Part shown: one piece after another, positions 60,892 to 64,000 of the stretch
Numbering within the stretch: the first letter of the stretch is position 1
How the letters are laid out: each line of letters opens with the position of its first letter
Assembly: GCA_029747015.1 (NCBI GenBank)
Contig: JAKOGI010003109.1
Coordinates: forward strand, 1-64,000
Length of the DNA stretch: 64,000 bases
Direction: 5' to 3'
Source: Carnegiea gigantea
Lineage: Eukaryota; Streptophyta; Magnoliopsida; Caryophyllales; Cactaceae
Program-made: the position numbers and the translations under genes
Notes under the pieces: model-generated
The model's database searches: none
Seen by the model: the letters and a program-made list of their open reading frames with translations, nothing else
What the model was told of the DNA's origin: nothing

Positions 60892-61151
60892 TGTTACATA
60901 AAGCTATTATTTAGCAATATTCTTCTAATATTTTCCTAGATATTGTTTCCAATATTGGCCTTAGAATAGGACTCTTCTCCTTGCTTGGACTCCAAGCAAT
61001 ACACGGCTAGGGCATAAAAGGGCTAGAATGGCATGTGTACTATATAAACATCAAGCGTTTGTACCTACAGAGAAAAGCACGTAATAAAGCTGATATGTGT
61101 CTTCTCATGCTTGATAATATTTTTCTATCACATGTTTAAGTAGTTTCTTCA
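60892..61151 (+). repeat. 3' LTR of the 56-61 kb Copia
   Basis: TGTTACATAAAGC start, TTCTTCA end, partner of 55822-56083. Confidence 0.92.
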
Positions 61152-61190
61152 ACGTGTAAGTCTCCCCCAACACTTTTGGTTAAATAAGTG

Positions 61191-61557
61191 CATTTTTTTC
61201 ACGTTGCTTAATAAGTATGTTATTTTATACGCAATGTGCGTGTTTTTTTTTAAAAAAATACTCTTTCTAGTTTCTATGAATGAACCGCAAGCAGATTAGT
61301 TAAAGAATATATTAGCAGCTTGGCATGCAAGCTAGCTAAGCAAAAGCTAAAAAAGTATTAAGAACTAGACATATCACCTCAAGTATCAAAGAAAATATAA
61401 GCTAACGTACAATAGCCTATTCAAGGTATCAACCAATTTACGGAGTTTGCAATGGCTACAATTAGCAACTGCCCCAAGACTAACCTTCTTAAGTCCATCC
61501 TTCCACTATACGCTCCTATATATTGAGAGATGAGCATCCCTTCTATACCCTGACAAC
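61191..61557. other. No recognisable gene
   Basis: AT-rich spacer upstream of the LINE remnant; its right end is cut by the MITE at 61561. Confidence 0.35.
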
Positions 61558-61560
61558 TTA

Positions 61561-61782
61561 GGGCATGTTCGTTTTAGCATTTTCCCTATCATAACTACTT
61601 TCAATTACTCCAATCGCTTTGAACCACTTCCAACCGATAACTCTTAATTCCAACCGCTCTCGACTACTCCCAACCACTTCCAACCACTCACTACTGCCAC
61701 ATTATTTTAGAAACGTTAATCCAACTATCTCCCAACTGCTCCAAACTACTCCCAGCTACTATCCACTGAAATGAACAGACCC
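61561..61782. mobile_element. Small MITE, PIF/Harbinger-like
   Basis: The left end GGGCATGTTCGTTTTAGC and the complement of the right end GGGTCTGTTCATTTCAGT form an 18-bp inverted repeat with 5 mismatches. Flanks are TTA (61558-61560) and TTG (61783-61785), a slightly eroded 3-bp duplication. The interior is made of repeated CCAACC/ACTACTCC words. 222 bp, no coding capacity. Confidence 0.8.
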
Positions 61783-61990
61783 TTGGTGATATTCAAGTAC
61801 TTTACTACTTGTGTCTCTTGGTTCATCTCGTTGATCAGCCTCGTAACAGTTTTGCTCAACCATTTAGGGAATTTTGGTATGAAGGCCTTGTCGTTTGTCC
61901 TTCACGCTCCGATGATGCGCTTCTGATGATGAGTTTCATTTTTCTTTAGACCAGCGCTGTTTGAGACATATCTTGCCCATGTTTCCACTC
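61783..61990 (-). pseudogene. Unidentified coding remnant
   Basis: The minus strand from about 61990 to 61785 reads WARYVSNSAGLKKNETHH and, after one stop, KAFIPKFPKWLSKTVTRLIN followed by EMNQETQVVKYLNITK. The composition is natural and the frame is open over about 65 codons except for a single TGA. I do not recognise the family. It is cut by the MITE at its C-terminal side and by the Mutator-like element about 90 bp upstream. It may be a host exon or part of an unrecognised element. Confidence 0.4.
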
Positions 61991-62080
61991 CTCTATTAGT
62001 TTACCCTTGAAATGGAACAAATCCCTACTGTAAATGTTTGCTAAATTGTGACTTCTACCATGTGGACATCAACATTTTGA

Positions 62081-62162
62081 GAGTTTTTAACTTTTTTGTA
62101 CCTCCAAGTTTGACAAGTTAATTATTTTAACCCCCAAATTTATGGAATAATTTTTTTGTACC
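62081..62162 (+). repeat. Left terminal inverted repeat of the MULE
   Basis: Starts GAGTTTTTAAC and ends TTTTTTTGTACC. Pairs with 63729-63810. Confidence 0.93.
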
Positions 62163-62862
62163 TTGTGGATTGAAAGTGTAATTAAAATCTGCCAACTCTG
62201 GCTGAAGAAATGACCGGAAAGATATAATTACTAATTTTCCCCTCTTGAAAAGTCAAAATGCATGATTGTAAAAATTAATTGAATAGTTTCTAAAACCCAA
62301 AGCTTTGAAGAAAAGTGAAATGCGTGTGTAAGGAGAGGGAAGAAGTGTTAAAGCAAGCCTAAAAGTTAAAGCTTTATACTGAGGAGAGAGAAAGCAACCC
62401 ACAGTGGGAAAAAACCTCCATGGCCATTCTTCTTCTTCTTCTTCTTGAGTGAAGTTCTCAAAGTGTAGAAGAAAATATTGAGGGCACTCAATGTTAGTCT
62501 TCAATTAACGAATTGAAGGATGAGGATCATCTTGAAGTGAATTTGATGAAGCTCTTCACCTTTGAAGGTACGACCTAATTTTTTTAAAAAAACAATTCAA
62601 GTTTGTAATTAGATTATATGTATGCATGTTGAATTGGAGCAAACTATTGAAAGGTTGTTTGAATTTGTAACTTTAGATATTTATGGGATAGGGTTTTTTA
62701 ATCGGGAATGAAGGGATTATGTGAACCAAAGCAGAGGCTTGTAATTAAAATTGCAAATGATCAAAAAGTTGATAGAAATTTGCTTAATGATAATTGTAAT
62801 GACCGTTTAAGTTGTATAAATCTATTTTTTGTTAAATTTGATTTTGAACTTGCAGGAAAAAT

Positions 62863-63408
62863 ATGGAGTTAAAGAAGCTTATTGTGACTTACAATGGCAA
62901 GGATATGAACATTGGTAATATTAATCCTGATGAGTTGAGTGGATTAGAAATTGTTGGGCTTACAAAGGAGTACATGAGGATGGAATTAGGCTTAGAACCT
63001 CCAATGTACCCAACTTTTTTCTATTGTCCCTCAAACAAGAAGAGTCTAAGAATGCCTATACTTTGTGATAATGATTTGATGAATGTGATTCAGTTATGGA
63101 AGGAGTGTCATGAGTTTCATGTAATACTTGTTGCTGGAAAAGAATCAAATACCTTGTGTGAACTGGCAGAGAGGTTAGAAAAGCAAAAAGAACCACTGAA
63201 AATGCTTGATGAGATAGAATTAGAGAATGACAGACCTACCATGACCCAAGAAGATGATGAGGATGTATGTATTGAGGTGAGTTCTGCTAGGGTTCACAGG
63301 AAAGCCCACCATGCTGGGGAGAAAGATATTGTAGCGAGGACTAATGGAATGCATGGTGAAGGGGTGGCCATAGTGACTGAGGAAGAAATGATGGATTTTA
63401 TAACTTGA
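62863..63408 (+). CDS. MULE transposase N-terminal (PB1-like) protein, truncated form
   Basis: A 181-codon uninterrupted ORF starting MELKKLIVTYNGKDMNIGNI and ending at TGA 63406-63408. The start is like the N-terminal PB1-like region of plant MuDR/MULE transposases (MELxKLxVxYNG..., with a D-E-LS motif and an FFYCPSNKKSLRMPILCDND segment). The C-terminal third is Glu/Asp-rich (MTQEDDEDVCIEV). The MULE DDE domain and SWIM zinc finger that should follow are absent. Upstream, GAAG|GTACGA at about 62566 and TTGCAG at about 62850-62855 could be donor and acceptor of an intron in the 5' leader, so the start is 8 bases after the acceptor. This is the only element ORF in the window without a stop or frameshift over a whole recognisable domain. 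Its function, if any, is unknown. Confidence 0.7.
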   Translation: MELKKLIVTYNGKDMNIGNINPDELSGLEIVGLTKEYMRMELGLEPPMYPTFFYCPSNKKSLRMPILCDNDLMNVIQLWKECHEFHVILVAGKESNTLCELAERLEKQKEPLKMLDEIELENDRPTMTQEDDEDVCIEVSSARVHRKAHHAGEKDIVARTNGMHGEGVAIVTEEEMMDFIT

Positions 63409-63728
63409 TATTAGAGCAAATGATGAGACTTACAGAGAAGAGAAGAACTTCTTTTAGTCAATTGTTGGCAAGCTTATTTTCTTGACAATGGTGTGTTGCA
63501 AAAAGAAAGAGAGGGTGTGTTTTTCGGGGAGGGTGAGCAGAGAAAGGATGAGTAATAGCAGAGCAAGATAGAAGATGAGGATGAATTTTGGCTACCTCTT
63601 TATCAAGCTAAAATAGGGGTAATATGGTCACCTCACCAAAATTTTGTGGTTTACTTTGGACACGTGTCATGATTTCTATGGGGTCTTATCAGATTATGCA
63701 TGGTTTTAATAATACCTACCCCGGTGAG

Positions 63729-63810
63729 GGTATAAAAAAATTAATTCACAAACTTGGGGTTTAAAAAAATTAACTTGTCAAACCTGGAGGTACAAAAAAG
63801 TTAAAAACTC
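63729..63810 (-). repeat. Right terminal inverted repeat of the MULE
   Basis: Inverted partner of 62081-62162, ending GTTAAAAACTC directly before the second ACATTTTGA. Confidence 0.93.
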
Positions 63811-64000
63811 ACATTTTGAGCGACTGCATAATGAGGTCCCAGATACCGGCCCATTTGCCGATATTTAGGGCATTGGGCATTTACAATACATCTGATTTGA
63901 TAAAAATCATTTGAAAAATAAATTCAACCATATAGAATACTAGTCCCTTGCAATAGCTTATACTTATTAACAATAGGTAAAAATATTAAATGAACCTCAA

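Larger units (their letters stand above)
55822..61151 (+). mobile_element. Ty1/Copia retrotransposon, complete structure, decayed
   Basis: LTRs 55822-56083 (262 bp) and 60892-61151 (260 bp) start TGTTAC and end TTCA. The target duplication ACGTG is perfect (55817-55821 and 61152-61156). The primer site TGGTATCGGAGCC is at 56084-56096 and the polypurine tract CTTGAGGGGGAG at 60880-60891. It lies inside an L1-type LINE and is itself disrupted by the hAT-type element at 59465-59797. Confidence 0.95.
52679..61190 (-). mobile_element. L1-type LINE, 5'-truncated, split by a Copia
   Basis: On the minus strand the LINE runs from about 61190 to a poly(A) tail (T-run 52679-52690). It is interrupted by the Copia at 55822-61151. 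Removing the Copia and one ACGTG copy restores the reading frame across the junction: RKDWLVNEDRN and SQYFHQA follow directly from the segment at 61157-61190. The endonuclease is missing. Reverse transcriptase, zinc-binding and RNase H regions follow in L1 order. Confidence 0.85.
62081..63810 (+). mobile_element. Mutator-like element (MULE) with 82-bp terminal inverted repeats
   Basis: Terminal inverted repeats 62081-62162 and 63729-63810 begin GAGTTTTTAACTTTTTTGTA and match at 74 of 82 positions by my count. A perfect 9-bp target duplication, ACATTTTGA, flanks them (62072-62080 and 63811-63819), the Mutator superfamily signature. At 1730 bp it is too short for a full mudrA gene. It carries only the N-terminal part (62863-63408), so it is probably non-autonomous. 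Confidence 0.95.

Overview
This 64 kb window looks like a heterochromatic, transposon-dense stretch of a flowering plant nuclear genome, most likely a eudicot. The evidence is AT-rich sequence with many Copia, Gypsy, LINE, SINE, TRIM, CACTA, PIF/Harbinger, hAT and Mutator-type elements, LTR primer sites matching plant initiator tRNA-Met or tRNA-Asp, and coding remnants broken by stops. I find no intact host gene, no tRNA or rRNA gene and no CRISPR array. Almost every recognisable protein belongs to a transposable element, and nearly all are decayed. The species cannot be named from this sequence.

Layout. 1-2029: the 3' part of a Copia element whose pol has been deleted in frame, ending in a 600-bp LTR. 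2030-6530: mostly unannotatable, with an 81-bp tandem duplication. 6550-7197: a CACTA-like repeat end and a well-defined SINE with an 18-bp target duplication. 8039-12797: a decayed CACTA (En/Spm) element with phased palindromic subterminal repeats and a Transposase_24-type gene. 13390: an Au-like SINE tail. 14688-27942: a minus-strand Copia split by an 8.3-kb Gypsy element (16632-24914) that encodes only gag and protease. 28203-29470: an Au-like SINE and an RTE-type LINE fragment. 29886-30418: a TRIM. 30670-43223: a Copia whose left LTR received a 10-kb PIF/Harbinger element (30816-40839), which in turn received a gag-only LTR element (32217-36068). 44751-49981: a degenerate minus-strand Copia. 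51797-52191: a Tourist-like MITE. 52679 to about 61190: an L1-type LINE split by a Copia (55822-61151), itself hit by a 333-bp hAT-type element. 61561-61782: another MITE. 62081-63810: a Mutator-like element with 82-bp terminal inverted repeats, a perfect 9-bp target duplication and the cleanest ORF in the window.

The parts relate by nesting rather than by pathway. Target-site duplications fix the order of insertion: LINE, then Copia, then hAT; Copia, then Harbinger, then a gag-only LTR element; Copia, then gag-protease Gypsy. Several elements are non-autonomous and would have depended on proteins supplied elsewhere. I see no new biological system. The best leads are the 26-bp-phased palindrome array of the CACTA element, the gag-protease Gypsy, and the Mutator-like element with its preserved 181-codon ORF.
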